Position numbers and translations under genes: made by a program
Assembly (NCBI GenBank): GCA_028823855.1
Contig: JAPPFL010000059.1
Coordinates: forward strand, 1-63,996
Direction of reading: 5' to 3'
Origin: Albidovulum sp.
GTDB lineage: Bacteria > Pseudomonadota > Alphaproteobacteria > Rhodobacterales > Rhodobacteraceae
DNA length: 63,996 nucleotides
Notes under the pieces: generated by a model
Database searches by the model: none
What the model saw: only the letters and a program-made list of their open reading frames with translations
What the model was told of the DNA's origin: nothing
Part shown: positions 1-7,023 of the stretch, in pieces
How the letters are laid out: every line of letters starts with the position of its first letter
How positions within the stretch are numbered: the first letter of the stretch is position 1

Positions 1-879
1 GCCTCCGGAGGAGCGGTCGCCGCCGCGGCCTGGCTGCCGGGAAGCGGAGCGGCGGAGCCCCGCATCATAATCGCCGCCTGGACCCGGGCCGCGAGGGGCG
101 GGGCTCCCGCGCCGATCGGGGAGCCGGGAACGGAGCATGCGGGAAGGCTGGGCGGCGCGTGCCGGTCGGCTTCGACCGTCTGCGGCGGCGGGCTGGACTG
201 GGATGCGGCCGATCTGATCGCCGCGCTCTCGCTCGAGCTCGGCGCCGCCGCGCCGCGGGCGCGCGACATGATCGCCCTGCGAATCGCGCATCTCGATGCC
301 GACCGCGAGCCGTACCTGCACCGCGTCGCGGTGCCGGGCGCGCCGGAGCTGAACCGCGTGGCCGGCGATTTCGCGATGGGCGGCGCGGATCTCCCGGCGC
401 CGGAAATCCGTGCGCGCATCGTCGCGATCGAGAACGATCTGGAGGCGACCGGGACGATCGAGGCGGCTTCGCTCTCCGTCGGCGGAAGCGCGGCCTTCAG
501 CGGCGAGGCGGCGGTCGCCGGAACCATCGCCGGGGAAGGCGGCGACGCGGCCGGATTCAACGCGGCAAGGAATATCTCCTCGGCGGCGGCCGAGATCGGC
601 GTACGGATCGAGGCGACGTCTTTCGACGGGTCGCTGACCGCCGAGAGCATTCGCGTGGAAGGCGCGCTGATGATGCCCGCTGGAACGACGGTCACCGTGT
701 CGGCCTCGGGCGGCGCGGGAGGGGTCTTCGCGGCGGAGACGCTGGAGGTTCCCCTGCTCGTGGTCGACGAGCTGGAAACCGATCTCGCCGCGACCCCCGC
801 GGTGGTCAGCCTGACCGGCGATCTGATCATCCGGAGCGGCGCGGCCGGCTATTTCAACCGGCTGACGATCACGCCCTGA
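1..879 (+). CDS. PilV-like minor pilin or adhesin, 3' part (5' end outside window)
   Basis: The frame is open from the first base of the window, so the N-terminus (prepilin leader and hydrophobic helix, if present) is missing; 292 residues are visible. The block YLHRVAVPGAPELNR followed by an FAMGG stretch resembles the end of the constant region of PilV shaft/tip proteins of conjugative type IV pili. It is followed by short beta-strand-like repeats (LEATGTIEAASLSVGGSA, AAVAGTIAGE) as in the variable PilV tip. In that family the protein sits at the pilus tip and selects recipients. The stop is 18 bases before the next gene, which has a good ribosome site, so the two are probably co-transcribed. 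The gene is very G+C-rich, like the rest of 1-8461. I saw no shufflon repeats. The family call rests on recalled motif similarity and is moderate. Confidence 0.5.
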   Translation, partial: ASGGAVAAAAWLPGSGAAEPRIIIAAWTRAARGGAPAPIGEPGTEHAGRLGGACRSASTVCGGGLDWDAADLIAALSLELGAAAPRARDMIALRIAHLDADREPYLHRVAVPGAPELNRVAGDFAMGGADLPAPEIRARIVAIENDLEATGTIEAASLSVGGSAAFSGEAAVAGTIAGEGGDAAGFNAARNISSAAAEIGVRIEATSFDGSLTAESIRVEGALMMPAGTTVTVSASGGAGGVFAAETLEVPLLVVDELETDLAATPAVVSLTGDLIIRSGAAGYFNRLTITP

Positions 880-897
880 AGACGGAGGGAGAGGAAG

Positions 898-1767
898 ATG
901 AAGGCATTCCCGTTCCAAATCGCGCCGTTGGCCGCGACGGTTGCGGCGGCGATGTCGATCGCGATAGCGGCCGCCGCGACCGCGCAGGAGGCGGTCCTCG
1001 ATTCCCTGCGAGACGAGCTTCGGCGGATTTCCGGGCGGGAATTGCCGGCCGAAGCCGCGTCGCTGATCGTCCCCGGCGAGAATGCGCTCATCGTCGCCTA
1101 CCCGCGCCGCGGCGAGCTCTGGCTGCTGGACCGTTCCGGCGCGCGAATCGCCGATCGCGGCAGGCTGTTCGCCGGCCCGGCTCCGGAAAGCGCCTTGACG
1201 GTCGCCTGGATGCGGCCGGGACGGGAACCGGCCTCCGTCGACCCGGCCGAGCTCCTGAAGCGGCTGCGCGAGGGAGCCGCCGGCGAGAATGCGCATCCCG
1301 CCGCCGAATGCCAGGACAGGATCCGGGACGGCGGCCTGCTGGAGGCGAATGCCGGGCCGCTGAGGGCGGGTTGGCGAATCGCCGCCGGATCGGTCTCCGG
1401 CGACGGCGGGCCGCGCGGTCGCATCCTTCCCGAAGGGGACATGGTTCTGGCCGTCCTCGACGCCGGCGAAAGCCGGATTCCCTGCGCCGAGCTGGAGGCC
1501 GCGCTCGGGCTGGCCGGATCCCCGGCCGAGGATCGTGGAGTCGAGCTGGAGGCGCTGATCCTGCTTCTCGTGGACGGCAACGCGGCGCTCGACCGCATCG
1601 CCGAATACCAGGAGCGGCTGCGCCAGCTCGCCGTAGGCGATCCCGCCGCGGCGCGCGCCGCGCGCATCGGGGCAGAGCACTGCCGGGACGCGGCGGCGGC
1701 GGCCGTGCTGTGCGACCGGCTGGTCGCGACGTTCCGGCAGGAGGATTCGGCCGCAAATTCGCATTGA
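898..1767 (+). CDS. Exported protein of unknown function, pilus-linked
   Basis: I do not recognise this 289-residue protein. It has a clear N-terminal signal peptide (charged MKAFPF, then an Ala/Ile-rich hydrophobic stretch to about residue 29, with a cleavage-like ATAQE). The mature part is Ala-, Glu- and Arg-rich, with scattered Cys residues (near AAECQ, IPCAE, EHCRD and VLCDR) that could form disulfides in the periplasm. The start ATG is preceded by GGAGGGAGAGGAAG. It follows the PilV-like gene by 18 bases, which suggests a part in pilus assembly or conjugation, but nothing in the protein proves it. A possible hairpin lies about 95 bases downstream. Confidence 0.55.
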   Translation: MKAFPFQIAPLAATVAAAMSIAIAAAATAQEAVLDSLRDELRRISGRELPAEAASLIVPGENALIVAYPRRGELWLLDRSGARIADRGRLFAGPAPESALTVAWMRPGREPASVDPAELLKRLREGAAGENAHPAAECQDRIRDGGLLEANAGPLRAGWRIAAGSVSGDGGPRGRILPEGDMVLAVLDAGESRIPCAELEAALGLAGSPAEDRGVELEALILLLVDGNAALDRIAEYQERLRQLAVGDPAAARAARIGAEHCRDAAAAAVLCDRLVATFRQEDSAANSH

Positions 1768-1800
1768 GGGCGGGCTGCCGATTGCGCGAAGCCGCGCTCC

Positions 1801-1828
1801 TTGACGATTTTTGACGATACTTGACGAT
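1801..1828. repeat. Three direct TTGACGAT repeats, 10-bp period
   Basis: TTGACGAT occurs at 1801-1808, 1811-1818 and 1821-1828, exactly one helical turn apart. The site lies in the 262-base non-coding stretch 1768-2029, just upstream of the hairpin at 1860-1888. Such spacing places all copies on one face of the helix, as in operators, iterons or oriT-type binding sites. Each copy also begins with a -35-like TTGACG, so a promoter role is possible. Confidence 0.6.
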
Positions 1829-1859
1829 TCCCGGCGATTGCAGATAGCGATCCCGTAAA

Positions 1860-1888
1860 AACGCGGCGAATCGCCAGGATTCCGCGTT
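1860..1888 (+). terminator. Hairpin, possible terminator; 25-bp core shared with 50022-50046
   Basis: AACGCGG (1860-1866) pairs with CCGCGTT (1882-1888) around a 15-base loop, followed by a weak T/A tract. The core 1862-1886 is identical, in reverse complement, to 50022-50046, where a longer stem ends the gene at 50052-50456. Here it lies about 95 bases beyond the gene ending at 1767. It may be a terminator or the subterminal hairpin of a mobile unit. Confidence 0.45.
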
Positions 1889-2029
1889 ATTTAAGCCGTC
1901 GCCACTTGCCGCAACAAGCGAATTATCGCGTGTAATTTCAGGCGGAAAGCCGCGGGCCACGCACGGCAGCGCACCTCCTTCAATATTTGAGAAAGAATTC
2001 CGGCGAACGCGATCTGCCGCCCTCCTTGA

Positions 2030-3142
2030 TCAGTCGAAGGGCGACGGCGGCTTGAATGGATCCGGAATGCCGGAAGGACCGGGGCCGCTGTCGTCTTCCG
2101 CCGGCCGTCCCGGCGGCATCCGAACGGGTTCGGCGGCATCCGGCTTCCCCTCCGGCGGATAGTAGACGCCCTTGCTGGTCACTCCGCCATTGCCGTGACG
2201 GAAGTGCGTGCGACCATCGAGAATGCTCCGGGCGCGGACGACGGCGGCGTCGGTGCGGGCCGCGGCCAGGTTGCCGAGGTAGTTCGCGAAGGCGGGCAGA
2301 TCGCCGGCGTCGGCGGTTTCGAGCGCGGCGACGTAGTCAAGCTTGAACTCCGTTGAAATGATCGGCACGAACTCGCCGGCCTTGATGAACGGATAGGCCA
2401 TTAGCAGCCGCGAAATCCGGCCGTTGCCGTCCTGGAACGGGTGGATGCGCACGAATTCATGGTGCAGCCAGGCCGCTTCGAGCTCGGGCGCCGGATTCAG
2501 CTTCCGATGGCTCTCGTGGATTCGAAGGAAATTGTCGATCTCGCTTTGCACCTGTTCGGGCGGGCAGTACTCGTGCACGAAGCCGTCGGCGCGGCGCGGA
2601 TTGTTCGGCCTGATCTTCCAGTCGCCCCGGCGCAGCGGGATCTCGACGCGGTTGCCGAAAGGATCGACTCCGGCCGCCGACTCCTAGTGCCTTGTCATCA
2701 GCGCATGCCATTCCCTTAGCGCGGAGAAAGCCGGCGGACGCTCGTCCCTTATATGGGCGAAGAGCATCTCCAGCGCCGCCTCCTGGTCCTGCAGCAGCCC
2801 CTTTAGCGTGTCGTCGTCGACGCTGGTAGCCGAATGCGCACCGCGAACGCCCTCGAAGCCCTCGGCTATCAGCGTTTCGGTAACCCCGCGGCGCAGCAGA
2901 TAGAGTCCCTCGATCTGCCCCGTCTCGATGGCGAAGGCCCGCTTCTGGGAAAGCAGCCAGAGGTCCATCGAGCTGCGGTCGATTTCGGGATTCTCGAGCG
3001 CGCCTCGAATTTCGCGCCAGCGCGCCGCGGCCTGGCGGGCGCCGGCATGGCTGAAGCCGTGCAGCGACGAATGAAGGTCGCGCACCGGGCGCCAGACGGC
3101 GCCGACGGGCTTGCTGCCCTCCGGAATGGTGCCGTTGCTCAT
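2030..3142 (-). pseudogene. Fic-domain protein (AMPylase) interrupted by one in-frame amber codon
   Basis: Fic enzymes transfer AMP from ATP to hydroxyl side chains of target proteins. Start ATG at 3142 is set by GAGGAGG seven bases upstream. Residues 74-79 (TGQIEG) match the inhibitory (S/T)xxxE(G/N) helix and residues 234-242 (HPFQDGNGR) match the Fic active-site motif, with His234 and Asp238 intact. The reading frame is continuous for 370 codons except for a TAG at 2684-2686 (codon 153), between ALMTRH and ESAAGVDPFG. In relatives this position sits in the linker before the GDWKIRPNNP block. A CAG to TAG transition would explain it. The gene lies 17 bases downstream of a nucleotidyltransferase gene, apparently in one operon. 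Nonsense mutation is the simplest reading; readthrough or restart at the GTG at 2576-2578 could still give a Fic core lacking the inhibitory helix. Confidence 0.8.
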
Positions 3143-3159
3143 TTCCCGGCCTCCTCGAT

Positions 3160-3501
3160 TCAAGGCGCCAGCGGGCCGACGCTTGGTATTTTCGATGCAT
3201 AGACAAGCTTGCGTTCGCTACCGATCGCCTCCTTCAGGTACCTGTTGCGGATCGCGCCCGTTCCGATCGGATCGAACATTCGGCGCGGCTCGGCGCGCAG
3301 ATCCTCGCGAAGCCCGTGGCGCCTGCCGGAAATTCCGAGCTGGAGCGGTGGCCGGAACTCGACGAGAAAGTCCGCGTCGCTCTTCTCCGAATCGAAATCC
3401 GTCCCCGTCGCCGCCGAGCCGATCGCCTCTAGGCGCGATACCAAGTAGCGCCTGCAGATCGCGGCAATCTCGTCCTTCCTGTCCGCGAACTCTGCGCGCA
3501 T
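3160..3501 (-). CDS. Minimal nucleotidyltransferase (MNT), possible antitoxin partner of Fic
   Basis: A protein of 113 residues with the polymerase-beta-type nucleotidyltransferase signature: GSAATG at 28-33 and SDADFLVEF at 41-49, giving the Mg-binding DxD pair Asp42/Asp44. The C-terminal GAIRNRYLKEAI block is typical of stand-alone MNT proteins. The start at 3501 is chosen because AAAGGAG precedes it; longer in-frame starts lack a ribosome site. MNT proteins usually act as antitoxins that AMPylate a HEPN toxin. Here the gene is followed after 17 bases by fic, itself an AMPylating enzyme, so the partner is unusual. Whether the pair forms a toxin-antitoxin module is inference. Confidence 0.75.
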   Translation of the reverse strand: MRAEFADRKDEIAAICRRYLVSRLEAIGSAATGTDFDSEKSDADFLVEFRPPLQLGISGRRHGLREDLRAEPRRMFDPIGTGAIRNRYLKEAIGSERKLVYASKIPSVGPLAP

Positions 3502-3678
3502 GGCCCGAATCTCCTTTAAGGGACGGCATTTGTCCTGATTGGCATATAGCGTCTCCGACGCGAAATTTCCATATCGCCAGGCCGAAGCCAGTGCCCGCGA
3601 CGAGCGTCCCGCCGAAACCAACCGCTCATCCTCGGCGGCGCGTTCGCCGCCGGGTCATATTGGCCAGTTCTTTCGAAA

Positions 3679-3755
3679 TGGCGACCCTGCGAGGACTCGA
3701 ACCCTGGAATTGCCGGTTCAAAGCCCGCCGCTCAATCCTGTTGAGACAGGGGGCC
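3679..3755 (-). other. Degenerate tRNA-like sequence (TTG anticodon position)
   Basis: The minus strand shows a TTCGAGT T-loop, an anticodon stem GCGGG/CCGGC with loop CTTTGAA (anticodon position TTG, Gln), a 3' acceptor strand CAGGGTC and an encoded GCCA end, about 77 bases in all. The 5' acceptor has two extra C residues, the D-arm is too short and the anticodon stem has a G-G mismatch. It is therefore not a normal tRNA. It may be a decayed tRNA or an attachment-site relic; a P4-type integrase lies 1.8 kb away. Confidence 0.5.
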
Positions 3756-3881
3756 GCGATCCAAATTCAAGGGGAAAGCTCCGCGTTCGGCAGAGCGCGC
3801 GCTCGGCGACTCGCCCGGCCAGTTTTCCGCGATGTACGCCGGCCTGCCGGGCGTCTCGCGCCGACGCCGCATTTCAGAATG

Positions 3882-4115
3882 CTATTCTTCGCCGCCACCG
3901 AAGGCTTCTTCCCATTCCTTCGGCGTCACGCCCGTCAGGAGGAATTCCCTCTCGTCGTCCGCAAGCGCCGGGAACGCGTTCTGAACGAACGGCCGCGCGT
4001 CCCGGTCCATCGCCAGCCATTCATGGATGCGCCCGGCCGTTTCGGCGTCGAACGCCATGACGTTGACCCTGCCGGTCAGGTTGCTCCGTCTTGCAACAGG
4101 GGATGCTTCGGCCAT
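3882..4115 (-). CDS. Small conserved mobile-element protein of unknown function
   Basis: A 77-residue protein. The pattern RRSNLTGRVNVMAFD, an Ala/Phe-rich centre (VQNAFPALADDEREFLLTG) and the acidic tail TPKEWEEAFGG resemble small proteins of unknown function common in phages and plasmids. No catalytic motif is visible. Start 4115 follows GCGAGGAG nine bases upstream; an ATG at 4148 has no such site. The gene is divergent from the DsbC-like gene at 4164, leaving 48 bases for both promoters. Confidence 0.5.
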   Translation of the reverse strand: MAEASPVARRSNLTGRVNVMAFDAETAGRIHEWLAMDRDARPFVQNAFPALADDEREFLLTGVTPKEWEEAFGGGEE

Positions 4116-4163
4116 ATGCTCTTGCTCCTCGCTTCTCCAGATCCGCAATCAGACAGGTCCCGC

Positions 4164-5153
4164 ATGAGACGCCTTCCCTACCGCCCGGCACCACCGATCG
4201 GCTGCGCTCTCGCCGCCGCCATCGCCGCTGCGACCGCCGCCATCGCCGGAGAGGGCGACCGGAACTCGCAAATGTCTCTGGCCGAGTTCGCCTCGATCCC
4301 GAACGGCTACGATCTCGCGCGCGAGCATCCCCGTACCGCCGCCGAGCTGCTCGCCATCATCCTGGATGAACCGGCGCGCCGCCGGTTCGCCGCCGATCTT
4401 TCCCGAGGCCTCGCCGACTCGCTGCGATTCGGCATCGATCCGGCGCCGCCGGTCTCCGTCGCGCCTGCCCCGCCCGGATTGGCGACGGGCTCCCCGTCGA
4501 TCGGTCCGGGGCAGGCATCGCTTTCGCCGGCGCCGCCGCTTGCGGCCGCCGGCGAGCGGGATTCCAAGCGGCCGGAACCCGGCCTCTCCCTGGATTCCTT
4601 CCGCGGCGAGGACCTTTTTTGGCTGCGCATGGGCGCGGAGGCGGCTCCAGCCGCGTACATGCTCGCCGATCCGGCCTGCCCGCATTGCGCCGACGCTCTC
4701 GCGACGCTTTCGCCGCGCGTTTCTGCGGGCGATCTCCAGATCCGACTCGCCCTCGCCCCGTTCCTTTCGGAACGCTCGGTCGACCTGGCGGCGATGATCA
4801 TGCTCGAAGGCGATCCCGCCGCGGCCGCGTGGCGGACGCTACTCGATTCTGCGGCCGGCAATCCGCCTTTGCCGCCCGAGGGAGCGGCCGCGGCCATCGG
4901 CGAGATCGGGTCCGCGCTGCTGTCGGCGAATCTCGCCTGGATGCGCGCGAACGGAGTCTCCGCCGTTCCCCACTTCGTCTGGCGCGAGAGCGGCCGATGG
5001 CGGCAGGCTACCGGCGTCCAGCCTCCGGAAGCTTTCAGCGGCGCCGACATTCTCGCCGGCAACGATCTCGCCATGAGCGCCCCGGCCGCGATTCTCGACA
5101 TGCTGCCGCGCGTTCCGGGTACGGCAATTGGGGCTGAAACAGGGGACGAATGA
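4164..5153 (+). CDS. DsbC/DsbG-like periplasmic thiol:disulfide oxidoreductase
   Basis: A protein of 329 residues. A signal peptide covers about residues 1-29 (MRRLPYRP then an Ala-rich core). It is followed by a helical segment, a Pro-rich linker (about 93-140) and a thioredoxin-like domain. The redox motif CPHC is at 172-175 and the facing cis-proline motif SAVPHF at 266-271. Proteins of this kind form or isomerise disulfides in exported substrates; in conjugative elements they mature Cys-rich transfer or pilus proteins, which fits the Cys-containing exported protein at 898-1767. A diverged short copy of its 3' end lies at about 5399-5436. The call as a thioredoxin-fold Dsb protein is firm; the exact role is inference. 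Confidence 0.75.
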   Translation: MRRLPYRPAPPIGCALAAAIAAATAAIAGEGDRNSQMSLAEFASIPNGYDLAREHPRTAAELLAIILDEPARRRFAADLSRGLADSLRFGIDPAPPVSVAPAPPGLATGSPSIGPGQASLSPAPPLAAAGERDSKRPEPGLSLDSFRGEDLFWLRMGAEAAPAAYMLADPACPHCADALATLSPRVSAGDLQIRLALAPFLSERSVDLAAMIMLEGDPAAAAWRTLLDSAAGNPPLPPEGAAAAIGEIGSALLSANLAWMRANGVSAVPHFVWRESGRWRQATGVQPPEAFSGADILAGNDLAMSAPAAILDMLPRVPGTAIGAETGDE

Positions 5154-5259
5154 TCGAGATTTTCGTTCGTTTCTCCGTTCTCCAGTTTCTGCCGATTGTT
5201 TCTTGCCGCAAGTTGATTCGGCTCGCGGAGCCGGTAAATCGAAGTCAGGCATTTCATCC

Positions 5260-5354
5260 GCGTCGGCCTCGCCTCTTTACTCTCGGTTCGTCCTCTTGAA
5301 CTGCGGCGGCTACTACCCTTGAATGCGAACCCGCCGCCCGCGCGAGGCCGACGC
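5260..5354. repeat. 13-bp perfect inverted repeat with 69-base spacer
   Basis: GCGTCGGCCTCGC at 5260-5272 is the exact reverse complement of 5342-5354. It lies in the 392-base gap between the DsbC-like gene and the integrase gene. No gene is seen in this gap. The repeat could be a regulatory or recombination site for the integrase, or chance in a G+C-rich background. Confidence 0.4.
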
Positions 5355-5398
5355 TGCGCCGCTCCGCGAACGGCAATCGCCCGTCGCCGCAGGAAGCA

Positions 5399-5436
5399 GT
5401 CGGCGATCTCGCTATGAGTGCCCCGAAAGCGATTCC
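5399..5436 (+). pseudogene. Relic of a second copy of the DsbC-like gene 3' end
   Basis: About 37 bases here match the DsbC-like gene near 5062-5098 at roughly 80 percent. In translation GDLAMSAPKAI corresponds to NDLAMSAPAAI of the intact gene. The frame then runs into unrelated AT-rich sequence and stops at 5507-5509. This suggests an old tandem duplication or insertion of the integrase segment next to a DsbC-like gene. Confidence 0.35.
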
Positions 5437-5545
5437 CGCGAATCCATCGGAATCGGAAAATTGGCGATCTAGGAAATTTTTCTGTCCTATAAAAACTATT
5501 AAATGCTAAATTACATTCGATTCGGAATTTGGCTAGGGGGCGTGA

Positions 5546-6769
5546 ATGGGGACGCAATTGGGGAAGCGGGGATATCCTGGCGGGCGGCTTACCGACGCTC
5601 TGGTGCATACGGCGACTGGGCCCGGCAAGCTGTACGACGGCGTGCACGGCCTCTTTCTGCGGATCGATCCGTCGGGCGCGCGGAGGTGGGCTCAGCGTAT
5701 CGTCGTCCGCGGCAGGACCCGGGAATTCGGCCTCGGAGGCTACCCTCTCGTGACCCTGGCCCAGGCAAGGGAGAAGGCTCTGGCCAACCGGCGCGTCGCG
5801 CGGCAGGGCGGCGATCCCGCCGAATCGCCGTGGCAGGCGCGACCGCCGCCCGCCGCTCCGGCCGCCAGGAGCGCGGCCCCGACCTTCGACGAAGCGGCGG
5901 TCCGCTTCATCGCGCTGCAGACGCCGGGATGGAAGAACGGCGGCAAGAGCGCCTTCCAGTGGCAGTACTCTCTTGATCAATACGCATCGCCCGCTCTGGG
6001 CTCGAAGCGAATCGACGAAATCGAGCCGGCGCACGTGGCGGCAGCCGTCCTGCCGATCTGGGGGACGAAGCGCGAGACCGCGACGCGCGTCAAGCAGCGA
6101 ATCGGCGCGGTCATGGAGTGGGCGATCGCCAGCGGCTATCGCGCCGACAATCCCGCCAGATCCATCGCGGCTCTGCTGCCGAACAGCCCGCAGGCGCGTT
6201 CGAGGCACCGCGCCATCCCCCATGCCGAAGTCGGCGACGCGGTGCGCGCGGTCCTGGCGTCCGGCGCATGGCCGGGAACGCGGATCGCCTTCGCCTTCCT
6301 CGTGCTCACCGCATGCAGGTCGGGCGAAGTTCGCGGAGCGGAGGTTCGCGAACTCGATCGGAGCGGCGAGATCTGGACTATTCCCGGACGAAGGACGAAG
6401 AGCGGGCGGCAGCACAGGGTACCGCTCTCGAGCGGCGCGCGGCACCTGCTCGACGCGTCGCCTCTCGACTGCTCTTCCGGCCTGCTCTTTCCTTCGCCTC
6501 GCGGCAAGGAACTGTCGGACGCCACCATGTCGAAACTGCTCCGATCTCTCGGCATCGACGCCGTTCCGCACGGTTTCCGCAGCAGCTTCCGGGACTGGGC
6601 TTCGGAAGTCGAGCAGGCGGAACGTGAAGTGGCGGAGATCGCGCTGGCGCACGTGCCCTACGGAGGAGCCGAAGCAGCCTACGCTCGCTCCGACCTGCTC
6701 GAGCGCCGCCGCGCCCTGATGCAGAGCTGGTGCGACTACCTCGAACTGGACAGGCCGACTCCGGGCTAG
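5546..6769 (+). CDS. Tyrosine-type site-specific integrase, P4 family
   Basis: A 407-residue integrase with the layout of P4-like enzymes. The N-terminal arm-binding (DUF4102-type) domain has GLFLRIDPSGARRWAQRI and the FGLGGYPLVTLAQAREKA signature. A SAM-like core-binding domain follows (about 110-205), then the catalytic domain. The catalytic residues are all visible: Arg258 (TACRSGEV), Lys285 (RRTKSGR), His342 and Arg345 (PHGFR), His369 (LAHV) and Tyr379 (AEAAYARSD). A GGGGG run precedes the ATG. Such enzymes insert genomic islands into tRNA 3' ends, which fits the tRNA-Ser(TGA) at 8462. It is followed after 28 bases by an AlpA-like gene. It appears intact. Confidence 0.9.
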   Translation: MGTQLGKRGYPGGRLTDALVHTATGPGKLYDGVHGLFLRIDPSGARRWAQRIVVRGRTREFGLGGYPLVTLAQAREKALANRRVARQGGDPAESPWQARPPPAAPAARSAAPTFDEAAVRFIALQTPGWKNGGKSAFQWQYSLDQYASPALGSKRIDEIEPAHVAAAVLPIWGTKRETATRVKQRIGAVMEWAIASGYRADNPARSIAALLPNSPQARSRHRAIPHAEVGDAVRAVLASGAWPGTRIAFAFLVLTACRSGEVRGAEVRELDRSGEIWTIPGRRTKSGRQHRVPLSSGARHLLDASPLDCSSGLLFPSPRGKELSDATMSKLLRSLGIDAVPHGFRSSFRDWASEVEQAEREVAEIALAHVPYGGAEAAYARSDLLERRRALMQSWCDYLELDRPTPG

Positions 6770-6797
6770 TAATTCGATTCGGCAAGGGAGAACGGAA

Positions 6798-7016
6798 ATG
6801 GAAGAAAAAGACTCGCCCGGCGACGCGCCGTACGAACGGCTGCTCCGAATCGGCGAAGTCATGCGGATGACCGGCCTGGCCAAGTCGACGATCCACCTGA
6901 AGTGGCGGAAAGGCGAATTCCCCTCGCCGGTCAAGCTCTTCGAGGGCGGCCGTTCGCTCGGCTGGAAGCAATCCGAAATCCGGGAGTGGATCCAGTCCAG
7001 GAATCGCGCGGAGTAG
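6798..7016 (+). CDS. AlpA-family DNA-binding regulator / excisionase-like protein
   Basis: A 72-residue protein with the AlpA winged helix: LLRIGEVMRMTGLAKSTIHLKW (about 15-36) is the recognition helix-turn-helix, followed by the wing FPSPVKLFEGGRSLGWKQSEIREWI. AlpA proteins activate integrase genes or act as excision factors of P4-like islands. Position directly behind the integrase supports that. Start ATG follows GGGAGAACGGAA. It converges with the replication gene, ending 7 bases from its stop. Confidence 0.85.
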   Translation: MEEKDSPGDAPYERLLRIGEVMRMTGLAKSTIHLKWRKGEFPSPVKLFEGGRSLGWKQSEIREWIQSRNRAE

Positions 7017-7023
7017 CGGACGG

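Noticed and set aside
159-1814. A 551-codon plus-strand frame over the first two genes
   Set aside because: Arg/Gly-rich nonsense composition; the overlapping frames have pilin-like and signal-peptide features.
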